This document shows positions 1 through 7,341 of a stretch of DNA of 64,000 nucleotides, one piece after another. The stretch spans positions 3,471,767-3,535,766 of the forward strand of contig NZ_CP022161.1 of NCBI RefSeq assembly GCF_002214185.1. The letters run 5' to 3'. Under the pieces are notes generated by a model. That model did not search any database and was not told the DNA's origin. It saw nothing but the letters and a program-made list of their open reading frames with translations. The stretch is from Streptomyces capitiformicae. Its GTDB lineage: Bacteria > Actinomycetota > Actinomycetes > Streptomycetales > Streptomycetaceae. Every line of letters starts with the position of its first letter. The stretch's first letter is position 1. A program made the position numbers and the translations under genes.

Positions 1-230
1 TGGTGTTGCCGTACGCGTAGCCGACCGGATGTCCGTCGGCGTACGCAAGGACGGCTGTGAACCCCGGCTCGGTGCCGTGCCGGTCCAGGCGTTCACCGAA
101 CGCGGTGACCGCGTAGTTCGGCAGGTGGAGGAGCGGGGCGGCGCACATCGGCGTACACGTCGAGGAGATCGCCACGGACGGTGTCGAGGGTGGTGAAGGT
201 GCGCAGTTCGATGGCGGGCGCCGTGGTCAT
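1..230 (-). pseudogene. GNAT acetyltransferase, 5' part, frameshifted and cut by window edge
   Basis: Reading leftward from ATG at 230 (GGAGG about 10 nt upstream) gives MTTAPAIELRTFTTLDTVRG followed by DLLDVYADVR. The frame then becomes nonsense and stops. Moving one base at about 135-145 restores a coherent protein (APLLHLPNYAVTAFGERLDR and then a beta-strand segment ending VGYAYGN) that runs off the left edge. The pattern is typical of the N-terminal half of a GNAT N-acetyltransferase. One extra G in the run GGGGCGG would explain the break, so it is either a real frameshift or a sequencing error. It is the last visible gene of the leftward lanthipeptide operon. Confidence 0.6.
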
Positions 231-420
231 GCGGCCATCCTCCAGGAGGCGGTGTGCCCGGTCCAGGTCTGCACGGTGGAGCTCCCCGGAGCGGTGGCCA
301 GCAGCGCAGCCCGACCTCCTGCAGCATGCGCGTTACCCGGGCGTGCCGGGTAGCGGCGTCGGCGGGGCGGCATGCCGGACATCGATGGTCGAGCTCGAGG
401 GGACCGCCGTCGCGTGACAT
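231..420 (-). CDS. Possible small CxxC ORF coupled to lanC
   Basis: An ATG at 420 overlaps the lanC stop codon (TGATG), so a small ORF may be translated by coupling. It starts MSRDGGPLELDHRCPACRPA and goes on to RHARVTRMLQEVGL. After that the reading frame loses coding character, while the next frame reads RSGELHRADLDRAHRLLEDG up to the acetyltransferase start. Either it is a short Cys-containing protein with a frameshift, or it is not coding. No family is recognised. The end given is the base before the next start, not a stop codon. Confidence 0.2.
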
Positions 421-1781
421 CAGCTCACCAGCAGGGCGCTGTCCCATGACGTCGCCGGTACGTTCCCCGTGGCGTAGGTGTGGAGGGCGAGGGCGACGCC
501 CGCGGCTCCTTCCAGAAAGCCGGGGCGGTCGAGAGCGCGTGGCGCCAGAGGATGGCGGTAGCGGAAACCGAACGGCGCCGCAGGGTCGAACCCGCTCATC
601 ACCCGCACCGCCAGCCTGTCGGCGACGGCGTGGTAGCTCGGGTCGGCGCTGTCGTGTGCCATGCGCAGCACGATCTGAAGCAGGCCCGCCCAGCCGTGGC
701 ACAGCGCGGAGTCGAGGATCAGCTCGTCGCTCGCCGCGGTCAGCGCACCACGGAGGGCGGTATCCGCGTCGGCGCGCCAGTCCGCACGGTTGAGGGCGGC
801 GCCGGCCAGGTACACGGCACGCGCCGCACCGGCGGCGCCGTAGCACCACGAATCCCGCCCGCGTTCCGGCGGTTCCCCGCTCTCGATGTGTGCCGCCGTG
901 ACCAGGTGCGGCCAGCGCGGGCCGTCCTCGTCGGTCGTGCGCCAGCGGGACAGCAGCGCCATGATCCGCTCGATGGCCTCGTCCTGACGGTCCACCCGAA
1001 ACCCTGCCCGCCAGGAGACCGAGAGGAGCGCGAGCGGCCCGCAGACACCGTGTGCGAGACCGAAGTTGGCATGCTCGGGGAGCCCGTGCTCCAGGCCATC
1101 GGTGATCCACCACGCGGGCAGCCGGGTACCGTGGCGCGCGATGTCGTCCGCGGTCGCCACGGCCACCAGTGACTCCAGCACATCGGTCAGCGCGAGCCCC
1201 GCCGCCTGCCGCACGGCCGGCTCGGCCGCCGACTTGTACCGGGCCAGCAGGTAGCGGCCGATGCCGGTGGTGCCGCCGAGGACGTCGTAGCGGTCCCACG
1301 CGCCGATCGGCTCTCCGGTGCGCACCCGCTCCCGGTCGGCTCGCGCGCGCTTGCGAATCTGGTCGGTGATGTGCCGGTCGAGGCCGGCCAGCATCGTGGC
1401 GTAGCCGCCGAATCCGGTGGCCCCGGTGTGCCCGGCGAACGCGAGCGCCACCATGCCGCCGAACAGCGACTGCGGCAGCAGCCGGATCCCGCTGCCGAGC
1501 GCCGCGGACAGGTGCGCGTGCGCCCGACCGCGCAGCTCCGGCGCTCCCGCGGCCAACTCCGCGAACAGCAGCCCGACTCCGGGGTGACCGTCGGAGAGCA
1601 GCAGCGGATCCCACACCGGCTGCGGGTTGCCCGGATAACGCATCAGGTTGTCCGGCGCGCCCGCGATCCCGGCCACCCGGTCGGGCTCCGCCAGCCGGTC
1701 GGCGATCTCGGCGACGATCCTGGCGGCCGCCTCTCTGTGGGCCGGCGCCCGGTCAGTCGGTGTGGGTGCGGGTGACGGCAC
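420..1781 (-). CDS. Stand-alone LanC-type lanthionine cyclase
   Basis: This 453-aa protein belongs to the LanC family of zinc enzymes that close (methyl)lanthionine rings by adding Cys thiols to dehydroamino acids. The zinc ligands are visible: SWCYGAAG near residue 312 and LCHGWAG near residue 360 (Cys, then Cys-His). The repeated GLxxG helices of the alpha/alpha barrel are also visible (HPGVGLLFAEL, FGLAHGVCGPLALL, GFLEGAAGVALAL). The start is GTG at 1781, with GGAG about 9 nt upstream. It overlaps the JmjC gene before it by 29 nt, so the two are co-translated. In class II systems the cyclase is normally the C-terminal half of LanM; here it is a separate gene and supplies what the dehydratase at 4277-6724 lacks. 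Confidence 0.88.
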   Translation of the reverse strand: MPSPAPTPTDRAPAHREAAARIVAEIADRLAEPDRVAGIAGAPDNLMRYPGNPQPVWDPLLLSDGHPGVGLLFAELAAGAPELRGRAHAHLSAALGSGIRLLPQSLFGGMVALAFAGHTGATGFGGYATMLAGLDRHITDQIRKRARADRERVRTGEPIGAWDRYDVLGGTTGIGRYLLARYKSAAEPAVRQAAGLALTDVLESLVAVATADDIARHGTRLPAWWITDGLEHGLPEHANFGLAHGVCGPLALLSVSWRAGFRVDRQDEAIERIMALLSRWRTTDEDGPRWPHLVTAAHIESGEPPERGRDSWCYGAAGAARAVYLAGAALNRADWRADADTALRGALTAASDELILDSALCHGWAGLLQIVLRMAHDSADPSYHAVADRLAVRVMSGFDPAAPFGFRYRHPLAPRALDRPGFLEGAAGVALALHTYATGNVPATSWDSALLVS

Positions 1782-3027
1782 GGAAACTCTCCAACTCCTG
1801 CAACAGGTGGCGAACTTCGTCGCGTTGGGGCACGGGCAGGTCGCTCACGCGTACCACTTCGCCGGCGTTCAGCCGGTCAAGGACCGCGAGGGCCGCGGCG
1901 CCGGCTGTGCCGGACGAGACGTTGCCGTTCGCGGCGAACCTGCGGGCACCGTCGCCGGGCGCGGTCAGCAGGGGAGCGCACCCGCGGACGGGGGTGTCGT
2001 CGTCGAGCGGGCGAAGCCCGGCGGGCGGCCGGGTCGGCCAGAATCCGCCCGCCGTCCTGACACGCAGGGCCAGAGAGGTGGCCCGATCGGCGAACCGGTC
2101 CTCGCTCAGACACTCCGCGAACGCGTCCACCGCGTCGGCAAGGGCCGTGGGCAACGCACCGGCCAGCCGCCCGTCCGGACCGGCATCCGGGGTGAACAAC
2201 GGGGCCGACGCCACCGGTTCGGTGCCCCGGAACAGGTCTTTGACCTCATAGTACGGCCGGTGCTCGCGGCGGGGAATGCCCACGTTGACACTCGTCGCCG
2301 GTGCGTCGCCGGCGCTCTCCCCGACGTGGTAGTACCGCGCCGGCCAGTAGAGCAGATCTCCCGGCTCGACCTCGGCGACGAACGAGGACGCCAGGTACGG
2401 CTGGTAGTCGAGGATCGTGTGCACCGGATCCGACCACGGGCGCTCGGCCCAGAATCGCATCCGCTTGGTGCCCCGCACGCAGAACATGAAGGTGGCGAAG
2501 CGATCCTGGTGCACGCCGACCGGGCTGTGCTCGTAGGAGCCGTGGAACAACGTGGAGCCCGCGGTGTGCGTCGGCTGACCGACCCGCTCCCACAGACCGG
2601 CGTAGAACCGCTGCGCGCGTGCCCACAAGGGATGGGAGAACGAGTGGAACCGGTGCACCACAAGGGCGTAACGCTGCCGGTTCAACCGGTCGGCCATGCG
2701 CCGCTCGTAGCCGTCGAACGAACGGTCCGACAGTTCCGGAAGATAGTCGCGTGGTTGCGTCTGCTGCCGCCGCTCCACGAGGAACTGCACGTTCCCCGGC
2801 ACGGCGAGCGGATGCGGCGGCCTGCTGCCGAGCACGGCGGTCTCGAACACCTCGGCCTCCGCGAACGGTGCGCCGCCAACCCCTCTGTACAGCACGGGTT
2901 TCCGGTCCCAGAACCGGTCGACGAAGGTGTCCCAGTCGAAGGACGTCGCGGTGGTCACCGTCAGCGCGGCGGTCTCGGCGGTCTCGGCGGTCTCGGCCGT
3001 GTCGGTCAGCTCGGTCAGCTCGGTCAT
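1753..3027 (-). CDS. JmjC/cupin-like oxygenase with intact HxD...H site
   Basis: This 424-aa protein begins with the cupin-like signature WDTFVDRFWDRKPVLYRG. The iron site of 2OG/Fe(II) JmjC hydroxylases is present as GVHQDRF near residue 171 and YYHVGE near residue 235, with a lysine-containing strand (GTKRMRFW) between. The C-terminal about 70 residues (ANGNVSSGTAG onward) look like a small winged-helix domain, as in ribosomal-oxygenase-type JmjC proteins. ATG at 3027 overlaps the previous stop (ATGA). Given its place in a lanthipeptide operon it probably hydroxylates a residue of the precursor; that is inference. An N-terminal Ala/Glu/Thr-rich repeat (TAETAETAETA) is present. Confidence 0.78.
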   Translation of the reverse strand: MTELTELTDTAETAETAETAALTVTTATSFDWDTFVDRFWDRKPVLYRGVGGAPFAEAEVFETAVLGSRPPHPLAVPGNVQFLVERRQQTQPRDYLPELSDRSFDGYERRMADRLNRQRYALVVHRFHSFSHPLWARAQRFYAGLWERVGQPTHTAGSTLFHGSYEHSPVGVHQDRFATFMFCVRGTKRMRFWAERPWSDPVHTILDYQPYLASSFVAEVEPGDLLYWPARYYHVGESAGDAPATSVNVGIPRREHRPYYEVKDLFRGTEPVASAPLFTPDAGPDGRLAGALPTALADAVDAFAECLSEDRFADRATSLALRVRTAGGFWPTRPPAGLRPLDDDTPVRGCAPLLTAPGDGARRFAANGNVSSGTAGAAALAVLDRLNAGEVVRVSDLPVPQRDEVRHLLQELESFRAVTRTHTD

Positions 3028-4280
3028 CGCGCAGGCACCTCGACCACGTCGATGCCGCGCAGCCGGTACAGCTTGTCCAGCAGCGCGAGCACGTTCGTGT
3101 CGTCATCGCCGAGAGCTCGGCACACGTCGGCGACGCCGGTCTCCTCGCCGTCGCGCAGTGCGGCGAACGCGCGGTCGCTCGCGGCTGTCGGCAGGGTGAA
3201 GACGTTCCCGTTGACCGCCCATACCTCGCGCTCCGGCCCGTCGGGCATCCGGACGATCTCGCCCGACCGGCGAATCCGGGTCCGACGGGTCATCGGGATG
3301 CCCTCGCGCGGCACCGGAATCGGTTCGAGACCGGCCGCGGAACGCAGCGCCGCCCAGCGGACCCGCAGCATCCTGCGAAGCTGTTCGCCGTCCGCGACCG
3401 TACGCAACTCGTCGCCGAGCGCGGTCAGACGGTGCAACACCCCGCCCTGCTCGTCGACGCGGGATCCGGGACCGAACGGGAAGTACGGCACCGTCTCGTC
3501 GTTGCCCTGCCGACCGTGCACCAGCTCGGCGAGCAGATCCCGCAAGGTGGTGAACGGCAGCCTCCGGTCGACCGGAATCAGCAGGCGCAGCGCCACACAC
3601 CCCTCGCGATAGGTGTCGACGTGCCGCCGGTCGCCCGGCCAGTACAGCAGCTCTCCGGCGTCGGCACTCAAGGTGTGCACGCCGTCCGGGTCCCGGTCCG
3701 GGTCGGCGATCGCGGCCGGTGGGGGACCGCCGCGCTCATCCCACAGTCGTACGCTCATCCGCCCGCGCAGCACCCAGGTAAGTGCCGCGTGCGTCGGTGC
3801 CTCGGTCGCGCCGGCGTGCTCGGTGAACCGGTCGCCGATCAGCACCTCGGCTTCCACCGGGAGGTTCGGCCAGCCGACGGCCCGCCACAGCCCGCGGATC
3901 GCGTCACGTACCGCGGACCACAGCGCGAAGTCCAGGAGCAACGGCTGACGCATCGTCAGCAGATAGCCCTGCCGGGACACGTCGACGTCCAGCCGGTCGA
4001 GGTAGTCCTCCAGGGTGCGGTCGGTGGTGTCCGGCAGCAGTGTGCCCGGCGCGCGGAGCCGGCCGTCGCCGACCAGGAACCGGACATCGGGCATCACCCA
4101 GAACCGGGTGCCGGCGCGGAACGGGGCGCACGACTGAACGGTCAGCGCGTGGATCCGGTCGAGGCCCACCGGTGGCCGGGCGGACAGCCGGGTGGGCCGC
4201 CTTTCCCAGTACCGCTGCCCGAACAGTGCCCAGTCGACGTCATCGGGCGCCTGCCGAACCTCGTGGGTCAACGTGGTCAT
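3024..4280 (-). CDS. JmjC/cupin-like paralogue lacking the HxD motif
   Basis: This 418-aa protein is a paralogue of its downstream neighbour: same opening (VDWALFGQRYWERRPTRLSA), same RFLV strand, same C-terminal winged-helix-like tail (VNGNVFTLPTAASDRAFAAL). At the position of the neighbour's HQD the aligned residues are TEAPT, so the HxD iron ligands appear lost, although the distal His (RRHVDTY) remains. It may be an inactive partner, a scaffold or a leader-binding subunit. The start chosen is ATG at 4280, which overlaps the dehydratase stop (ATGA). A longer reading from 4502 would run deep inside the dehydratase gene and is rejected. Confidence 0.75.
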   Translation of the reverse strand: MTTLTHEVRQAPDDVDWALFGQRYWERRPTRLSARPPVGLDRIHALTVQSCAPFRAGTRFWVMPDVRFLVGDGRLRAPGTLLPDTTDRTLEDYLDRLDVDVSRQGYLLTMRQPLLLDFALWSAVRDAIRGLWRAVGWPNLPVEAEVLIGDRFTEHAGATEAPTHAALTWVLRGRMSVRLWDERGGPPPAAIADPDRDPDGVHTLSADAGELLYWPGDRRHVDTYREGCVALRLLIPVDRRLPFTTLRDLLAELVHGRQGNDETVPYFPFGPGSRVDEQGGVLHRLTALGDELRTVADGEQLRRMLRVRWAALRSAAGLEPIPVPREGIPMTRRTRIRRSGEIVRMPDGPEREVWAVNGNVFTLPTAASDRAFAALRDGEETGVADVCRALGDDDTNVLALLDKLYRLRGIDVVEVPAR

Positions 4281-6724
4281 GATGCCTCCCTCCGCGTCAG
4301 GGGGAACCGCTGCCGAATCCGGTCCGCGTACTCCGCCAGGGGCTCCATGCCCATCGAGGCACGCCGGCGGTCCACGTCGCCCGGCTCCTCGATCCGGTAC
4401 GGCACCAGCTTCCCGGCCACCGGCTCGAACTTCGTGCCGTACACCTGGGGAAGCCCGTCGGCGAGGCACAACTCGTCGGTCAGGGACGCGACTTCGCGCC
4501 ATGGGAGATCACCGTTTGCCGCCGCCTGCCGCATCAGCTCGAGGCAGTGCCGACGGAAGTCCAGGTGATCTCTGGCGTGCTGTACGAGGCGACTCGCGGC
4601 TGCGGCGGCCGCGGCACCGACCATCGTGCGCCCCGGCCACCCGTGCTGGGCCACGACCTCGGACAGCCACGCGATGCCGGCGTCGGTCAGGGTCCGCAGG
4701 CGGCGCTCGGCGGCGCCGTCGACCATGCCGCCCTCCGCCCACGGCATCCGGAGGGCACCGTCGAGCCGGTCGAGGCGCAGCAGCCGGCGCCGGATCTCCC
4801 CGGCGGGCGCCGGCTCGGCCGGGACGTCCGGCGCGTCCACCGCGTCGATGCGCAGCCGTACCTTCTCCCGGTTCCAGATGTAGGTGACCCGCCTGCCCAC
4901 CTCCGGCCAGTCGAAGCCGACCTGGCCCTCGGCGGGACTCTGCAGGTGCAGCCGCACGCCCAGCGACTCGTCCGTGACGACGTGCTCGGTCACGTCGTCG
5001 AATACGTGCTCCACCGCGTCCCGAAGTGCCACTCCGAGACCGGCGAGTTCGAGGTTGGCGCCCTCGAGCAGCGATGGCAGCGGGGGCCAGCCGCCCTCAG
5101 GTTCCGGCCGGGCCGCGACCCGGGCCGTCCCGAACGGCAGTGGCGGCGGCTCGACCCGCAGTACCGGCCCACCCTCCAGCGAACGGACGAAGTAGGGCAC
5201 GTCCATGCGTCGGAGCTGGTCGAGTTCCGCCCGGTCGAAGTGGACGTCCGGTTCGGCGGGGACCGGTGCGGCGCCGCCGCCGGACAGCCAGCGTGGCACC
5301 AGAGCGTCGAAGTACCGGAACGTGGGCTGGCGCAGCACCCGGACGTAGTGGCCGGCGGTGGCGGTCGACAGGAACTGCCGAATCGCCGACCGCTGCCGGC
5401 ACATCAAGGTCCAGGCGTCGAACATGCCGCGCAGCATCGCCGGCAGGTAGGGGCCGTACCCGACCCGCCCCTCGGTGTCCGCGACTACGTTCCTCGTCTC
5501 GTCCCTGGCGTAGGGACGGCGGCGGCGGTACAGGCGCAGCGCCCCCGTCGGCTCCGCGTGCCAGCACACCGGCGGGCCCTCGGCGGAGCACCACCGTGGG
5601 GTGTTCTCCAGACCGACGTGGTGCTGGTCGAGCTCGGCGGTCGGGTCGTACAGCAGACCTGTGTCGTAGAGCCGGGGAATCCGGCAGAAGTAGATCTCCA
5701 GATCGATCGGGTACAGCAGCGGTTCGCGCTCGCCGGGCCTGCTCCCGGTCACCACGTTACTGCCGATCATGTCGGTGATGCCGAAGGCGAACGTCGCGGA
5801 GGTCAGCGAGCCGGTCCGGTGCCAGAAGCGCGCCGCCTCCCGCCGGGTCAGCCGGGTGCCGGTCAGCGACCACGGCCCGGACGTGCGGATCGGCCCCCAC
5901 TGTGCGGGCGGCTCGATCCACTCCTGCCACAGATACCCCTGGTCGGCGCCGGACCAGCACGAGAGCACCGGCAGCCGGATCTCACCGGACGCCGCGGGCG
6001 CGTTGTTGAGCAGTTCGAACAGGGACGCCGGCGAGTCGGCCGCGCCGCACGCGGTGAACAGAAGCTCGCCGGACGCCGGACGCGGCTTGTAAGCGACCCG
6101 GCCACCGCCGGCGCAGTCGAGGCGCACCACCCGTTGGCGGCCGTTGTGGGTTTCCTCGCCGTGGACCCACAATCCGACGACCGGTCCCCGATACGCCGGA
6201 TCCTCGGGCCAGCAGGTATTCATATCCCGTAGCAACCGGTCGAGGAAGAGTGTCAGAAACGCCTCGCAGCGCGCCGCCCATTCCGCCACCCGGTCGCGGG
6301 CATAGTGTGCCCGCCCGGTCGCGCACGCCACGAATGCTTCGGACACGACCGGTCCGAAAATTTCGGCGTTGGTAATGTCAAGGACTCCGGTGGCGACGAC
6401 GGCCGAATAGTTCCGTGCGGCGGAAACACAGCAGTCGTCCAACCGATCCAACAACGCGAGCAGCGGCGCGAACCGCCGGTCCTCGAGCGCGTGCGCGAGC
6501 ATTCGCGCGTCCGCCGCGCCACCGAGCAGCCGGTCGACCGTGACCGTTCCCTCCGGGCCTGCCGTGACGACCGGTGGGAACAGCCCGCCCGCGGTGCCCT
6601 CGCGGACGGCCGCGATCAATCGCCTTGCCACCGGCGGAAGTTCGGCGGGAACGTCCTGACCGGCGTCGTCGGCAGGGGCACGCATCTCCCAGAGCGGATC
6701 GATGTCCGCCGGCGCATCCGACAA
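4277..6724 (-). CDS. LanM-type dehydratase (DUF4135) without cyclase domain
   Basis: This 815-aa protein matches the N-terminal dehydratase half of class II LanM enzymes, which phosphorylate and eliminate Ser/Thr side chains of a precursor. Visible elements are VVRLDCAGGGRVAYKPRP near residue 210, the long helical stretch with FAFGITDMIGSNVV, and the Asp-Glu element PIDLEIYF near residue 340. The usual HxEN element is replaced by IGSN, so it is divergent. The protein stops at about 815 residues with no C-terminal LanC domain; a typical LanM is about 1,000 residues. The start is probably TTG at 6724 (GAGAGGG 6-7 nt upstream); ATG at 6685 is the alternative. It follows the precursor gene and overlaps the next gene by ATGA. 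Confidence 0.85.
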   Translation of the reverse strand: MSDAPADIDPLWEMRAPADDAGQDVPAELPPVARRLIAAVREGTAGGLFPPVVTAGPEGTVTVDRLLGGAADARMLAHALEDRRFAPLLALLDRLDDCCVSAARNYSAVVATGVLDITNAEIFGPVVSEAFVACATGRAHYARDRVAEWAARCEAFLTLFLDRLLRDMNTCWPEDPAYRGPVVGLWVHGEETHNGRQRVVRLDCAGGGRVAYKPRPASGELLFTACGAADSPASLFELLNNAPAASGEIRLPVLSCWSGADQGYLWQEWIEPPAQWGPIRTSGPWSLTGTRLTRREAARFWHRTGSLTSATFAFGITDMIGSNVVTGSRPGEREPLLYPIDLEIYFCRIPRLYDTGLLYDPTAELDQHHVGLENTPRWCSAEGPPVCWHAEPTGALRLYRRRRPYARDETRNVVADTEGRVGYGPYLPAMLRGMFDAWTLMCRQRSAIRQFLSTATAGHYVRVLRQPTFRYFDALVPRWLSGGGAAPVPAEPDVHFDRAELDQLRRMDVPYFVRSLEGGPVLRVEPPPLPFGTARVAARPEPEGGWPPLPSLLEGANLELAGLGVALRDAVEHVFDDVTEHVVTDESLGVRLHLQSPAEGQVGFDWPEVGRRVTYIWNREKVRLRIDAVDAPDVPAEPAPAGEIRRRLLRLDRLDGALRMPWAEGGMVDGAAERRLRTLTDAGIAWLSEVVAQHGWPGRTMVGAAAAAAASRLVQHARDHLDFRRHCLELMRQAAANGDLPWREVASLTDELCLADGLPQVYGTKFEPVAGKLVPYRIEEPGDVDRRRASMGMEPLAEYADRIRQRFPLTRREAS

Positions 6725-6765
6725 GGCCGCCCTCTCGACTCGTTGCTGCGGGACGCGAGACCGAT

Positions 6766-6798
6766 CCGGGTGGTGCCGATGTCAGCGGTACCACCCGG
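6766..6798 (-). promoter_or_regulatory. Hairpin between lanA and the dehydratase gene
   Basis: Inverted arms CCGGGTGGT (6766-6774) and ACCACCCGG (6790-6798) lie in the 80-nt gap between the precursor stop and the dehydratase start. Such hairpins commonly act as partial terminators or RNA-stability elements that keep the precursor transcript in excess over enzyme transcripts. No T-run follows, so it would be leaky at most. Confidence 0.5.
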
Positions 6799-6804
6799 CA
6801 CGCA

Positions 6805-6972
6805 TCAACAGCAGTAGATGGTCGCGCACGAACCACAAGAGGTACCGCTGCCCGAATTCGTCGGGGATGCAAGGGGCGGAATTTCCTGTTCCAATTCGCC
6901 GATCACCAGGTCGAATACCTCATCGGCGCTCTGGTCCGCCTCGACGCGGACCTTTTCATCGACAGCCTGCAT
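6805..6972 (-). CDS. Lanthipeptide precursor peptide (LanA-like)
   Basis: This 55-aa ORF starts with ATG at 6972 and has a strong RBS (GGGAGGAG about 9 nt upstream). The acidic leader contains ADEVFDLVIGELEQEIPPLA, the helical EL-rich type used by class II enzymes. The C-terminal core is SPTNSGSGTSCGSCATIYCC, with four Cys at positions 46, 49, 54 and 55 and eight Ser/Thr that could be dehydrated. It is the first gene of the leftward operon that continues into the dehydratase, the two JmjC proteins and LanC. There is no double-Gly cleavage site and no protease or ABC-exporter gene in view, so leader removal is unexplained; the core boundary after LA is a guess. ATG at 7068 would start a poor upstream extension and is rejected. 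Confidence 0.85.
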   Translation of the reverse strand: MQAVDEKVRVEADQSADEVFDLVIGELEQEIPPLASPTNSGSGTSCGSCATIYCC

Positions 6973-7160
6973 GAACACACTCCTCCCGCGCTGAGTTATG
7001 GATCCGCGGCCCAGTACATGGGGGCGGAGCAGCCATGTCAAGAGAGCCCTGTCTGCCACGCCCGCCATCAGATTCAGCCGAATTCCGGCGATCTCCAGCC
7101 CGCATCATTCAGGTCGCACAAACTGATCCGGTCGACAAACCAAGATTTCCGGGAGGCAGC
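6973..7160. promoter_or_regulatory. Divergent promoter region between two RiPP operons
   Basis: These 188 bp separate the leftward lanA operon from the rightward peptide/P450 operon and must carry the promoters of both. The DNA is less GC-rich than its surroundings. No convincing -35/-10 pair or operator could be fixed by eye. Confidence 0.45.
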
Positions 7161-7238
7161 ATGGCTCGCATCACGTCGTACGTACGCCATCGCCTGGGCA
7201 GGATGCGCGGCACTTACCTCTACCCGTACCCGACCTGA
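7161..7238 (+). CDS. Candidate P450-modified RiPP precursor (25 aa)
   Basis: A 25-codon ORF starts with ATG at 7161, just downstream of GGGAGG (7151-7156). The leader is basic (MARITSYVRHRLGRM...) and the peptide ends in the aromatic motif YLYPYPT. It lies 103 nt before a cytochrome P450 in the same direction, with a hairpin between them. Very short precursors with a Tyr/Trp-rich C-terminus next to a single P450 are the hallmark of biaryl or aryl-ether cross-linked RiPPs (biarylitide, cittilin and atropopeptide types). Products of this exact sequence are not known to me. Chance occurrence of a 25-codon ORF is possible; RBS, position and Tyr spacing argue against it. Confidence 0.6.
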   Translation: MARITSYVRHRLGRMRGTYLYPYPT

Positions 7239-7280
7239 GCGTGCTCCGGCCACGCACTGCGGCCGTCCACGGGTGAAGGA

Positions 7281-7314
7281 ACTCCAGGGGCCGCCGCCGT
7301 GCGGTCCCTGGAGT
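7281..7314 (+). promoter_or_regulatory. Hairpin between mini-precursor and P450
   Basis: Perfect 9-bp arms ACTCCAGGG (7281-7289) and CCCTGGAGT (7306-7314) lie in the gap between the 25-aa peptide and the P450. There is no T-run. It is probably a transcript-processing or attenuating hairpin that favours precursor over enzyme expression, as in the neighbouring lanthipeptide operon. Confidence 0.5.
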
Positions 7315-7341
7315 GCTGCCGGGAGAGCGCGAAGGGGCGTG

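Noticed and set aside
4281..4502. Longer N-terminus for the second JmjC protein
   Set aside because: It would lie inside the dehydratase gene; ATG at 4280 overlaps the stop (ATGA) and matches the paralogue's N-terminus.
6574..7341. Long in-frame extension upstream of the P450
   Set aside because: It runs antisense through the dehydratase start and the lanthipeptide precursor; the P450 has a proper RBS and start at 7342 and family length from there.
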